From NCBI GenBank assembly GCA_034387635.1, contig JAOANU010000004.1, positions 868,001-932,000 on the forward strand: DNA of 64,000 bases, written 5' to 3'. The notes under the pieces were generated by a model, which ran no database searches, had not been told where the DNA came from, and was given only the letters and a program-made list of their open reading frames with translations. Position 1 is the first letter of the stretch; the number at the start of each line of letters is the position of its first letter. This document shows, piece by piece, positions 43,685 through 53,853 of the stretch. Source of the DNA: Rhodosporidiobolus odoratus (Eukaryota; Basidiomycota; Microbotryomycetes; Sporidiobolales; Sporidiobolaceae). The translations under genes were made by a program, and so were the position numbers.

Positions 43685-45236
43685 TTAGCCGTCAATGCTC
43701 TTGACTACCGCGCCGAGCGCAGCCTGCGCACGACCACGTTAAATCGTTAGAACAGCCAGGGGAAAGGCGGGAAATCCTCGCGAGATAACGCACCTTGAGG
43801 ATGAACTCGGGTGTGATGCTTCCCGCGTACGGAGTCTGCGAGACGTTGACTGTGAGCAAGCTACGTGGGCGAGATAGGTAGAAGATGTGACGCACGAAGT
43901 CGACCATATCCCGTACACCAAGTTGCGGTTTCAGGTCATCGTCGAGTTCTTGCAAAAACGCCGCGGCATCGGGGTCGTCCCCAATCTGGATGAACTGTAG
44001 GCCGAGCTGGTAGGGCCTGTGGGGGAAAAGCACATGAGGGGAGGCATCGTAAGAGGGGCTCGCAGGTGTTGGAAAGGGACGACAGAGAAGCGCTTACGGG
44101 GCTCGTATTTCGTCCAGTCTTTGTGCGAACTCGATGATGATGTCTTTCCTGCAGACGGCCGAGGGGATCAGGCTCCGGTCTAACAGAAAAGGAGAGAAAG
44201 GCTTACACCATGTCCGGATCATCTGCTCTTCCATCTGTCAAGACCAGCAGCAGCAACGGCTTGACCCTCGTCTTTGTCGTTTTTGCATCCTCGCACCGTT
44301 CGACGTAGTCTCGAAGGAGCTCGTCCATGATAACACCAGTGCTGCACAAAGCCAAGAAGGTCAGGGCTGTCGATTTCCTCGAACAATGGTGAAAAGCCCG
44401 ACGCACGGGGTACTACCGAAAGGCTCTATGGAGTTGAAAGCTTGCGCTACGACGTCTGGCGAAGTTACGTTCTCGAGCTTGCAGCCTTCATTGTTCATGA
44501 ACTGCAGGACAAACGGTGTCGGACAAATGCTGAGGTCAAACCGGGGGAAAGATGCAGCTTACCATCAAGTCGATACCATCTCGGTCGTACTTCATACTGT
44601 CAGTGGAGGCCTCTGTCAGTATTGACCGATGAACGAGACGGGAGAAAAGGTACACCAGCAGCGGAACGGACGAGCAAAGGAAGAAAAGACGCACCACGCC
44701 CGTACAACCCCAAACAACGCATCCCTCGTATCTCCCCAATGGTCCAGCATACTCGGGCTATCATCCACGAGTACAACCAAATCATACCGTCCCAGCGGAG
44801 CGAGCCTATCCTCGACCGAACTCCTCCTTTGCACGCCTTGACCCGTTCTCGGGTTCGCTCTGGGCACCGTGTTCACACCCGCGCCGGCCGACGCTCCTAC
44901 CGGTGCTCCTCCGACTGCGAGTGGAGTAGAGCCATCGACAGAAGCCCTCAAAGCAGCATTGTAGCTGGGAGGTGGAGCGCCTCCACCCACCGACGATCCC
45001 GACGAAGCGGCCGTCGCGACCCCTCCTGTTGGTACAGAGCCACCTAGCGAGAGGTTTCCAATGTTTGGCATGCTCTGACGGCCTGTCCCGCTTGAGCGCA
45101 CAGGAGTCGAAGAGGTCGAGGCAGGTTGGCGATGGGATTGTGAGCGGGCTGGGGGAGGGCCGCTAGGTGGCTGATGGGTTGACTGGGTAGTCTTGTTGTT
45201 GCTGTTATTCGAGTTCAGCGAGAAGCGGCGAAACAT
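43685..45236 (-). CDS. VWA-domain protein with disordered N-terminus
   Basis: ATG at 45236 (MFRRFSLNSNNSNNKTTQST). The first ~190 residues are Ser/Gly/Ala-rich and disordered. Then a von Willebrand factor A fold follows: GRYDLVVLVDDSPSMLDHWG contains the MIDAS DxSxS. Later strands include MKYDRDGIDLM, the EGCKLENVTSPDVVAQAFNS region, TGVIMDELLRDYVERC, PLLLLVLTDGRADDPDMV and LGLQFIQIGDDPDAAAFLQE. It ends AALGAVVKSIDG with TAA at 43685-43687. No signal peptide or membrane segment, so it is an intracellular VWA protein of the kind common in basidiomycetes, often linked to ubiquitin or complex assembly. Its specific role is unknown. Around six introns. Confidence 0.8.
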
Positions 45237-45840
45237 GTTTGGCCAAGGTGGTGAAGTAGGAACGAGAGACAACGCCAAGGTGAGGGAGGCATCGGGAGGA
45301 GGCGGTGCAGGAAGCGGACAGCAGATGGACAAGGGCTTGACAAGGGACATCTACCGCGGCCCAGCGGTCTGTCATACCCCGATACAGCTTGTACCGTCCG
45401 TGGGCTTGCTACGTTCTCAGCATACCTAAACGGCAGACCAGGATTCGAGCGGGGGAAAAGAGCACGATACTTTACGATGGAATCTACAAGTGACCGTCCT
45501 GCAGGTCCTGTCTTCATGGCGACCGCCACGGCGAGCATATACACAATGGTTCTACTACTCGTCCGCCCGTCCGTCCCTTGATTCTCAGACTTGCCACCTC
45601 CCGACTGCCAACCTGTGCGTCCGAATCGACGTTGCGTGCGCGTTGAGGACCCAAGAGCTGAGACCGGCGCAATCCACCCAACAGTGCGCTGGGGCAGTAA
45701 GTGGCGTCGTAGCCATATATGAGTTGGACGAGAAGAGAGGGGGATCGAGGTGGAAAGGGTAATCTGGGTCGGGGGTCGATGAGGGAAAGGGAAGAACAGT
45801 TATGGCGGAAGGACTTGCTGCGAACGGCAGTACGAGTCGC
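45237..45840. other. Intergenic region
   Basis: Between the stop of EMC6 and the start of the VWA gene, both minus strand. Open frames here either read through from EMC6 past its stop in another frame or lack any family resemblance. It is presumed to hold the VWA promoter. Confidence 0.45.
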
Positions 45841-46385
45841 TCAATCGTAAACTGAGGGTGACAACCAGGGTCAGCGCTGAAAAGAGTTGCAGACGAGTAG
45901 CAGGAAAGAAAAGAACGGACTGTAGACAAGCGAGTAGAAGACTGCGAGTGCAATAGTCAGGTCGGGCTCAGCTTAGACGTTGAACGAGGGAGGGCTTACA
46001 AGTCCACGCCAGCACATACGAGAACAGGTTGCCCATTGTACCCGACAGCAGCGGTTCGGAGGGTTTGAGGAAGTACCTTCCGGGTTTTCCACCGCAGCTG
46101 AGAGCGGCGAAAGCGCCTCCGACCGCAAAGGACGACAAGAAGAAGAAGGCGAAGCCTCTGAGGTTGGTCAAGCCGAGTAGGCCTGCGGTTGCGCCGGCGA
46201 CGAGAGCGGTCGCTGCAGAAAACAACAGGAAGGCTGAGCGGGTTCTGGCGGGGAGAGCGAGAACTGGTGAACGTACTGCTCTTAACGTAGTACAGTGACT
46301 TGCTGTTGTGGGCCAGGTTTGGCAGGAAGACTGGTTGTCCTGAAGAAGTGACGGGACCGGCGACGGAAGGAGGAGCGGCAGCCAT
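45841..46385 (-). CDS. EMC6: EMC6, ER membrane protein complex subunit 6
   Basis: ATG at 46385 (MAAAPPSVAGPVTSSGQPVF). Conserved EMC6 body: NSKSLYYVKST, then TALVAGATAGLLGLTNLRGF (first membrane helix begins), AFFFLSSFAVGGAFAAL (second helix), GRYFLKPSEPLLSGTMGNLF, SYVLAWT, and the last helix FFYSLVYIYD. The short C-terminus depends on the last intron: a gtccgt donor splits the Ile codon, and after splicing TTTACGAT is followed directly by TGA at 45841-45843. This gives the expected Tyr-rich EMC6 ending; reading on in the alternative frame would add an unlikely 100-residue tail. EMC6 is a core subunit of the EMC insertase for membrane proteins in the ER. It is divergent from PUP2, about 207 bp apart. 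Confidence 0.88.
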
Positions 46386-46592
46386 GTTCTGCACGGGGCA
46401 AGCGGGATGAGTAGCTGACGAGTGTGTGGGAGCCCAGCTGAATTGACGAGCGAGGTCGAGAGTGTTGAACCTTCTCTTGCTAATCGCTCGTCGTCAGCGA
46501 GAGGCTCTTCACATTCTAACGCTGCGTCTAGGTCTATCCCGCTTCACACGCACCTCAACAAGCACTCATTAACCAATTAGCAGCCCTGTACC

Positions 46593-48034
46593 ATGTTCTC
46601 CAGGTCCGCCCTCTTCTTTCCTCCTCCCGCTCCACTTCGTCGCAAGCTGATCTTGCACCGGCTCTGGGTCGCCCTCGTTTCACCCTGCAGCCGCTCAGAA
46701 TACGACCGTGGTGTCCGTCTTGCTCTCCTCTCGCCGCACATCCTGCTTCTGCATCGCATGTGCCGATATCACCAACGTTGCCTCGTGGCTTTGATGAGGA
46801 CAGAACGCTTACGTTGGTCTCTGCTGGCTGGGATTCCCTGAACGTGCAGGTCAACACCTTTTCTCCCGAAGGACGAATGTTCCAAGGTGCGCATACTTCG
46901 CCTCTTTCCGCTGGAGCATGCTCACGCTCTTCTTCTCCCTTGCAGTCGAGTATGCCATCGAGGCTATCAAGGTGCGCCTTTCCTCGCCCTTGATTCGTCA
47001 AACATAGACTCACACGCGTCTGGCTACAGCTTGGCTCCACGACCGTCGGCATCCAAACCTCGGAAGGCGTCGTCCTTGCCGTCGAAAAGCGCACTCAATC
47101 CAAGCTGCTCGAGTCTGATTCCGTAGAGAAGATCATGGAGATTGATCGACACATTGGTTGCGCTATGAGTGGGCTGACGGCCGATGCTAGGACCATGGTC
47201 GAGCATGCGCGAGTGACGAGTCAGGTGCGTCTTCTGTTCTTCCTTTTGTCCCATTCGCTGTAGCATGCAGATGCTGACCTTCCATTTCGTGCTCGATCAG
47301 AACCACGCCTTCACTTACGACGAGCCTATCAAGGTCGAGTCGGTTACTCAATCTGTCTCTGATCTGGCTCTGCGATTCGGTGAGGGTGCAAACGAGGAGG
47401 AGGCGTCTATGGTGCGTCCAGCTTATCTCATGACCCCCTGGGCCGGCAGGCACTGACGTTCCTCGTGCTCAATCACAGTCTCGACCATTCGGTGTCGCGC
47501 TTCTGATCGCTGGTGTCGACCAACATGGCCCGCAGCTGTTCGTCCTGAATCTCGCCTGTCTCTCTGCACGAGCGTTGGACTGACCCCGCATTGTCATTAT
47601 CACTCTCTTCGCCCTTCTAGCTACCACGCCGACCCTTCAGGAACTTTCATGCGATACCACGCCAAAGCAATCGGTTCCGGAAGTGAAGGCGCACAGACTG
47701 AACTGCAGGATTCGTTTGACAAGGTGCGCCCGTCCGGCCTTTTCCTCAAGAGATCACCGGATGCTGACTTGGGCGTCTAATGTGCAGTCGATGGGCCTGC
47801 AACAAGCCAAGGTACTTGCATTGAAGGTGCTCAAGCAGGTTATGGAGGAAAAACTTGATCACAACAACGTCCAGTTGGCACAGGTGCGTCTCATTCCCTC
47901 GCCCTCAACCTCGTCCGTGCCAGACACTGACGACGGACCCTCCTGGGCACCCGTTGTAGGTCGTTCCGGAAGCCGGTTATTCGATTCTCGCGCCGGAAGA
48001 GTTGAAGGAGGTGATCGCGCAGATTCAGGCATGA
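46593..48034 (+). CDS. PUP2: 20S proteasome alpha-5 subunit
   Basis: Alpha-ring subunit of the 20S proteasome core. Exon 1 (46593-46603) encodes MFS plus part of a split Ser codon, then RSEYDRG, followed by [20 protein letters not shown], the alpha-subunit signature with the N-terminal gate residues YDRG. Then [100 protein letters not shown] and [20 protein letters not shown] follow. It ends KEVIAQIQA with TGA at 48032-48034. The acidic EEAS stretch before SRPFG is typical of alpha-5. As an alpha subunit it lacks a catalytic Thr, as expected. About eight short introns, one with a gtccgt donor. Confidence 0.93.
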
Positions 48035-48203
48035 GGGTAGAGAGGTCCGTGCAACAGCAAGTTCAGCAGTGTACACTTGTCGTCGCACCGAGTCAGGTGA
48101 CTCTGAGGATCCGAAAGCTTCGCACCATGGCAGAAGAACGATCGTGATGTTGTCGAGCGAAAACAGGTACTGCTGGTTCTTTGTTATTCGGTCATATGAT
48201 ACG

Positions 48204-49120
48204 CTACAAGAATCTTGGCCTTGGTAGCCTCCCTTTCGCTCCCTTGCCATCTCCCCCTTCATAGTACTTATCCTCGAGCAGATCCAGAAAGTCGTACAAC
48301 GCTTCGCTACGCAGGCAAGCTCGATACAGTAGGATCTCGTGGTTGTGAAAATCTGGAGCCGACCGAGTGGGGTAAACTTATGTTCTGCATGGCACGGCAT
48401 GAGGGAGAAGGAGACCTACCGTGTAGGGTGACGAGGAAATCCCGGCTATTGTGCCCCTTCGAGTCTACGGAAGAAAGTCGACTTAGCTCAAGCTGAGATG
48501 AAGTGAAGGTCAAACCGTACCTTCCACTTTCTTCAGCTCGGCGAGAAGCAGATTCGCCTGCTCTCGCAGACGAGGAATCGTCGACGTTCTCAGCGCCTCA
48601 GTTCGTACGTACCGCAGTCGATCTGGCAGTTTTGGCTACAAGGCACAGTCAGATCGATATTCTCAAGAGAGGGAGATGCGACTCGACGGACTTGGGTCTG
48701 CTTCGCCTTCTGCGTAAACTCCTTGAAATGACTTTTCTCGAGTTGCTCGACCATCTTGAAAAGCGATTTGCGGCGGTCAAACTCCTCTGTCAGCAGCCGA
48801 GTCAGCCTACTGCTTCGCCAACAGCTTCGACAGCTTGACTTACCCGTGATAGCTACGCGAGAAGAGGTCAGCTTTGAGGCGGCGGAAGAAAAGGAGCAAG
48901 AGGAAGAAAACCACTCACTCGTCGTCGGCCAGTCCAGATACTGCTCTAGATCACTAAACTCCCCATCCTCCGTAGGCATCACCAAGGCCGCCACATGCGC
49001 CTCCCTGGTCTGTCGGGGTGTTGAAGGAACAGGAGTTGCTAACGAGGAAGGAGGGGACGGGTCGAGGAGTTCAGGGAAGATAGGGCCGCCGGTCGCTAAC
49101 AGGCCAGTAGCGCGGGGCAT
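48204..49120 (-). CDS. Unrecognised helical protein with a 9-nt exon
   Basis: ATG at 49120 (MPRATGLLATGGPIFPELLD) and stop at 48204 after LPRPRFL. The first exon ends EFSDLEQYLDWPTT. Then comes a 9-nt exon (48844-48852) encoding part of T-I-T, and then EEFDRRKSLFKMVEQLEKSH, a charged coiled-coil-like helix. Further exons read PKLPDRLRYVRTEALR, TSTIPRLREQANLLLAELKK, DSKGHNSRDFLVTLH and DFHNHEILLYRACLRSEALY, ending DFLDLLEDKYYEGGDGKGAK. The chain reads as a compact all-helical cytosolic protein with strongly conserved-looking blocks, but I cannot name the family. It is convergent with PUP2, 170 bp apart. An upstream exon is possible because the frame remains open for several codons before the ATG. 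Confidence 0.6.
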
Positions 49121-49692
49121 CAACCGTCGTGGCGCTAGATGAAGCGTAGGATCAAGCAGCCCGAGAGCTCAGAAAGGATGGCGGGAGAAGCAGAGTAAAG
49201 GAAGTCGGCCGCGGACCTGCCGGCGCCAGCTATTCAAGACGTAGCGTTGTGCAAGATGGTGCTCGGCGGAGTCGATAGAGACTAAGAGGACCGACTCGCT
49301 CCAGCAGTGACGAGTGCGAGGGTGAGAGCCAGACGAATCCGACCTTCCCAAATTGTCGTGAGGTCGAGATCATGCAAAGCAGAGAAGTCCGGTCAAGTCA
49401 GAAAATCCAATCAATGCTCGTGAATGCGCATATAAATCGTGAATGTACGACGACAAGAGAAGTTCGAAGGGGAGAAAGGGATCTATAGGCAAAAAAAAAA
49501 GGCATTAAGTATGATGGGAAGGCGTGACGTGGCAGTGGGTAGAAGGGGCGTGAAGGACATGTACGGGGAAGGGGGATGGGAAGAGTGTGCACAGGAGCAA
49601 CAGAGGAAGAGGTACAAGCATGGGAGGTGGTAGAGGTGGGCGGGGTAGGAGAGGCGGCAAAGAGTGTGAGAGTGTAAGCTCGATATATGGTC
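49121..49692. other. Intergenic region
   Basis: Between the stop of the surface-protein gene and the start of the helical-protein gene, both minus strand. An A-tract of about 11 lies near 49491-49500. No coding signal is seen. Confidence 0.45.
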
Positions 49693-51810
49693 TCATCGAG
49701 TCTCCAGGACCTCGGTCGCGTGTTCCCTTTGAGCAATGTCGCCCTTCATCAGTCCCAGCGAGTCCACGCTAGCCCCCCTTTCTCCTTCCGTATCGCTGGT
49801 CGACGCTTCGTCCGCGTTGGCGATGCGAGCTCCGAGCCACTGCATGGGCGCAAGGAACGACTCGGAAGAGGCAGCTCTGCCCAACGCTGGCCGCTTCGAG
49901 TGAGGAACGGTAAGACCCTCATCAGTCTTCAGGCGCTCGATCGAGGGGATGGCGGGGAGGGTGGGAAGACGCGGCAGAGGAGGATGAGCGGCAAATTTCT
50001 CGTCTGATTGCGGCGACGACGGCGCGGCCGGAGACGGGAAGGCGGTGGAAGGGGGAGTGAGACTGCTGCGGCTGGTTGCCGAGCGAGAGAAGCTGTGCGA
50101 GTGCGGAGTAGAAGTCGACGACATGGTGTCGCTCGTCTTGCCGCGAAGCGGTCCAGCGTAGGTGAGGTAGGATGAGGAGGAAGCTTCGCGGGAACGGCCG
50201 TGCTGAATGGCCTCAAGAGTTGGACGAGATCCGTGCGACTCGGCACGCGCATGCGAAGGGATAGCAAGGCCCTGTAGAGATGGTTGCCGCGAGATAGTGT
50301 GTGCAGGAACAGGTCGCGAATAGGCATACAGGTGGGGAGGAAGGGGCGGAGAGGTGGATCGAGTTCGCTGAAAAGCCGGCGCGGAATCAGAGTGATAGGC
50401 CTCAGTCGCTCCGCGCTCTTCCTCGTGGCTATTGACGGGTGGTGCGAAGTTTTGGAAGTAGGCCTGGTGAAGAGAGAATCGATGGTCTGGAACGGGTGGA
50501 AGAGGCTGATTGCGAGAATAGGCAATACCGACATGCCCGTCGTGCGAGTGCGAGCTACCGGAGTAAGCCGAGATACGATTCGATGTGGAACGCCGAGGAG
50601 AATGGGCTTTCATTGCCGCCGCTCCAATCGCCTCCGCAGCTCCAGGGTTGTGCTGACCCATGTCACCGAACCCATTCGGCCCCGGGGAGGGTACACGCTG
50701 CGGCGTGATCACACCGCCGTAAGGCTCTTCTGTAACCTGGTCGCCATGCCCATGCATCGAGTTGTACCAGCTTTTGTGGCGCTCGAGCGTGGCGGCGTCA
50801 ACCGCTTGTTCATTCTCGCTTAAAGCGTCGTCCTTCTCGTTGTCCACGTCGCCGCCTCCCTTTCCTGCAGCTCCTCCGTAGAACTCGCTGTGGGGCCGCG
50901 GAGCCCACACGTTTTCTTCCAGCTCTTCCTCGTTCCGACGGAAAGTGCCCTTCTTGCGCAAGAAGAAAAAGAGTAGGGCGGCTAGAGCCAGGGCAACGAC
51001 GCCGCCAACGACGCCTCCTGCGATAGCTCCGGTGTTACTGCTGGACGAGCCGGATGCGGGGGTGTTGAGAACGGTCGGAAGGGACGACTCGACGAGGGCT
51101 GTGTGCCCCGCTGAATCGACGGAAGTAACGGTGACAATACGGTAGCTGGTGGTGAGGCGTGGTGGTGAGGTGGTGGGTAAGGTTTCGACGGAAGTTGCGG
51201 CGGGTTCCGAAGGAAGGGTCGTCGTAGAACGAACGTAACTCGTTCGAACGAGCGCAGTAGTGTCGACGGGAACGGAAGTAAGGGTTGTCGTAGCGAAGGA
51301 GGTGGAGGAAGGGCTTTCCACCTGCTGCGTCGTGATGGTAGGAGAAGGAGCGGTAGTCGAGGCAGGAGCGGAGGTCGAAGAAGAGGTAGTCTGACAGACG
51401 GTGGTGACTGCGCCTTGCTGCGTGCTGTAGACGGGGATCACAGTAGGTACCGCTCTACTCGCGGTGAATGTTGAGCCCTGTGTACGGTCAGCTCAGCATG
51501 ATCCTCTCCGATGGAATTGAAACGAGGACAAACAGGCAAAACCGTTTGGCCAATACTGGTGCTCGTGCTCGTTTCGCAGACTGTCGACACGTCTATGCCC
51601 GGTGCCGTAGCACAGCTCGTTACGAGTGCAGTCGAAGTGTAGGTCGACGTCGAACCGGGCGCCGTGGACTGCATAGGAACGAGTTGGATGAGCAATCGTG
51701 CTCGCGCGCCAGACAAGGATCAGACGCACCACCACTTCCGCTGTGTATGTAGAGGTCACATAACTGGTTACTACTGTCGCTGGACCGCTTACAGTCGAGC
51801 ATGAGGCCAT
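49693..51810 (-). CDS. Ser/Thr-rich single-pass surface protein (sensor-like)
   Basis: ATG at 51810 (MASCSTVSGPATVVTSYVTS). Three exons give about 250 residues of Ser/Thr/Val-rich ectodomain with repeated TS.TYT motifs and spaced Cys (CSTVS, TSCATAPGIDVSTVCETSTS, VCQTTSSS), likely heavily O-mannosylated. A single membrane helix follows (GAIAGGVVGGVVALALAALL, then FFF), with a basic stop-transfer RKKGTFRR. The cytoplasmic tail of about 380 residues is Ser/Pro/His-rich, ending EHATEVLETR with TGA at 49693-49695. No classical N-terminal signal peptide is evident, so the membrane helix probably acts as the anchor. The layout resembles wall-stress sensors or Mid2/mucin-like proteins of fungi, but no WSC domain is present; function is inferred only. 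Confidence 0.75.
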
Positions 51811-52524
51811 GGTGAGGTTGAGATATGGGCGAGAGAGCGGAGCGAGCGAGCGTGGGAGGGGAGTGAGTGTGGGAGGTGTACCCCAGGGTAGCAGATAGTC
51901 TGCTAATAAGGGTGTGCTAGTAATTCAGTATGGGCATAGGTCTCAGCGACGGGAAGAGCGGGAAGAACGGACAAGCCTTGAAGCAACTTCTCCTTCCCCG
52001 CCCGGACGCCGGAGACAAAGCTAGCCCGAGGAGGAAAAATCCCTAAAAGCCAACGCAGCTGCGGCAGCCGTCTTCCTCAAGTCTGAACAATAGCTCGCAG
52101 GGGCTGCACACCCTACACTCAGTCGCTGAGGAACAGCCATTACAACTAGGAAACGCACCTGCACACCCTACACTCAGTCGCTGAGGAACAGCGAAGAGAA
52201 GAGAAACAAGGGAGTGGGGGACTACAAAGTGATAGTAATCCCTAATACAAATACGCTCCTAAATTATTATCCGTCTCAACGTTAACCCTCTCCAACTTCT
52301 TTTTCCCACCGGTTCTCCTCCATATCCTTCAAAGTCTGCCTAAAAGTCAAGTTCGTTCATCATCACTACTTGCTCAAGCTCTCTTTACAGCTCGAAGACC
52401 GGCCAGCGGTCGAGCGTCACGTCGAGCGTTCGTGGGGGAGCTGAAAGAAGGACGGAAAAAGCTGTTTCACCCGCTTTCCCCTCGCGACGTCTGACCCCCG
52501 CACATTCTCATACATTTCTGGCAG
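51811..52524. other. Intergenic region with a 34-bp direct repeat
   Basis: Upstream of the surface-protein gene and downstream of the orphan gene, both minus strand. It contains the 34-bp direct repeat listed separately and an AT-richer stretch near 52230-52300. No coding signal is seen. Confidence 0.5.
52104..52192. repeat. Pair of identical 34-bp direct repeats
   Basis: Two identical 34-bp copies (52104-52137 and 52159-52192), beginning ctgcacaccctacactcagt and separated by 21 bp, a 55-bp period. The spacer differs from the sequence beyond copy 2. It lies about 300 bp upstream of the surface-protein ATG, in a stretch that could be its promoter. Confidence 0.92.
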
Positions 52525-53202
52525 TCAGAGCTCTGTAGGGGTGTACATGAGGTGGCTCCGAGATGCCTTGTTGCTGTCAATGCTCAAGGCAGCCTTCCTA
52601 GGTGATTCGAGGGTAGGCGGAGAGGAGATGTCGTGGGGAAGAGCAAAGCGCATGAAACCTGGCAGGAAGAAGGTCGTGTCAGGATAAGGAGTAGAAAGAA
52701 ACTCAGAAAAGACTGACGAATATCGGCTTTCGCAGGGATCTGATACCATGTTCCAGCCTCAACAATCACGTCCCCACGGAAGAGAGCGGCGGCATACACG
52801 AGAGCGCGACAATTGGGCTCACAAAAGGCAGAACCGTACATGAGGAGATGGTTGTTGTCCAGGCGGAAAAGGTGGTCGAGATAACGCTCGATCGAATCCG
52901 AGGCTGAAGTCTGGCAGAGAGGAAGGCACAGTAAGCATTGCACGGTATGGCTTGTAGCTTGTGTTACATGCTTGCGAGAAGTCGTGTGAGAGACAGGAAC
53001 GTACTGGGGCTGAGGCAGAGGGGTCAGGCTCCGGAGCTTCTCTTGCGGAAGGACCTTGATGTAGTGCTTCAGGATGTCCACCCAATCGGCGAGAGTATTG
53101 TGAGTTGCTCCAACTGGGACTGCCCAGTCAGACCTGATGGCTGAAGGGCGCAAGTGACCAGCAGAAAGCTGCGGAGCGAGGGACAGTGCAAGGATTCGCC
53201 TC
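52525..53202 (-). CDS. Orphan protein, no family recognised
   Basis: Most likely ATG at 53202 (MRRRILALSLAPQLSAGHLR); an upstream in-frame ATG at 53330 would add 42 residues. Exons join into a plausible globular chain: THNTLADWVDILKHYIKVLP, then QEKLRSLTPLPQPQ. The next exon gives SDSIERYLDHLFRLDNNHLL, MYGSAFCEPNCRALVYAAAL, FRGDVIVEAGTWYQIPAKAD. The last exon, with a split Arg codon, is FMRFALPHDISSPPTLESPR, ending HLMYTPTEL at 52525. The last intron has clean gtcagt..cctgccag ends; the first has a weaker donor. I cannot assign a function. It sits next to a retroelement and may be lineage-specific. Confidence 0.5.
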
Positions 53203-53603
53203 CTCATCTTTGTCTTGCTCCTCAGGAAATAAGCTAAGTTATTTCCTTCGATCCTGTTCTTCATTCCCTTGCTGCCATCTCCTCGGTCTACGCAGGTGCA
53301 ACCCACCCCAAAAGCCGCGTCCGAGGACAACCGGGAATGTTGATGGAGAATCTACGCTTGGGCTGTAGCTTCCCCTCTCTCTCGTGATTTTGTTCTTCTT
53401 TTTTTTCTTTAGCACTCCTATCCCTCTACCCTCTGTTCTATCGGAATACGACCCGTTCACTGTCTTTCTGATCCGCCCGTCGCCCGTGCTCCGACTCCCC
53501 TCTCCTCTCATCGACTTCTCAAAGCTCGCTGCCTGCCTCACCACCCGGTTCGACGTGGTGCAGCTTGCACTTTTTTTGACAGTTCAGGGCTTAATCCTTA
53601 GGC
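53203..53603. other. Flank between the orphan gene and the gypsy element
   Basis: Probable promoter of the orphan gene plus the 5' side of the element. It holds a T-rich stretch (53396-53412) and a CT-rich stretch. No long terminal repeat could be recognised because no matching copy is seen downstream. Confidence 0.4.
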
Positions 53604-53853
53604 CATCATTTCGTCTTCGACACACTCCTCCCGCGGCGCTTCCTCCCCAGCGCCTTCATCTTCCGCACTCTCCTCGGTTCATTCAACATCCTCCTCCGAC
53701 TCTTCGTCTTCCTCCTCGGATTCCCCTCGGGCGCCCACTCGCATCTCCAATCGACTTCACCACCGAAGTCCCTCCTATACCCTCACCGATCCCATTAGTT
53801 TCCGTACCGCCCGCTCTCAACTTCCTCGCTCTGTTCGATTCGACACTCTCCTG

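Noticed and set aside
45215..45544. Minus-strand frame with MLAVAVAMKTGPAGRSLVDS
   Set aside because: The first part looks coding-like, but it overlaps the VWA gene start in another frame, has no supported splice partner and no family resemblance.
45585..45953. Long C-terminal extension of EMC6
   Set aside because: Requires ignoring the phase of the last intron; the correct phase gives a TGA after YIYD, the length and ending expected of EMC6.
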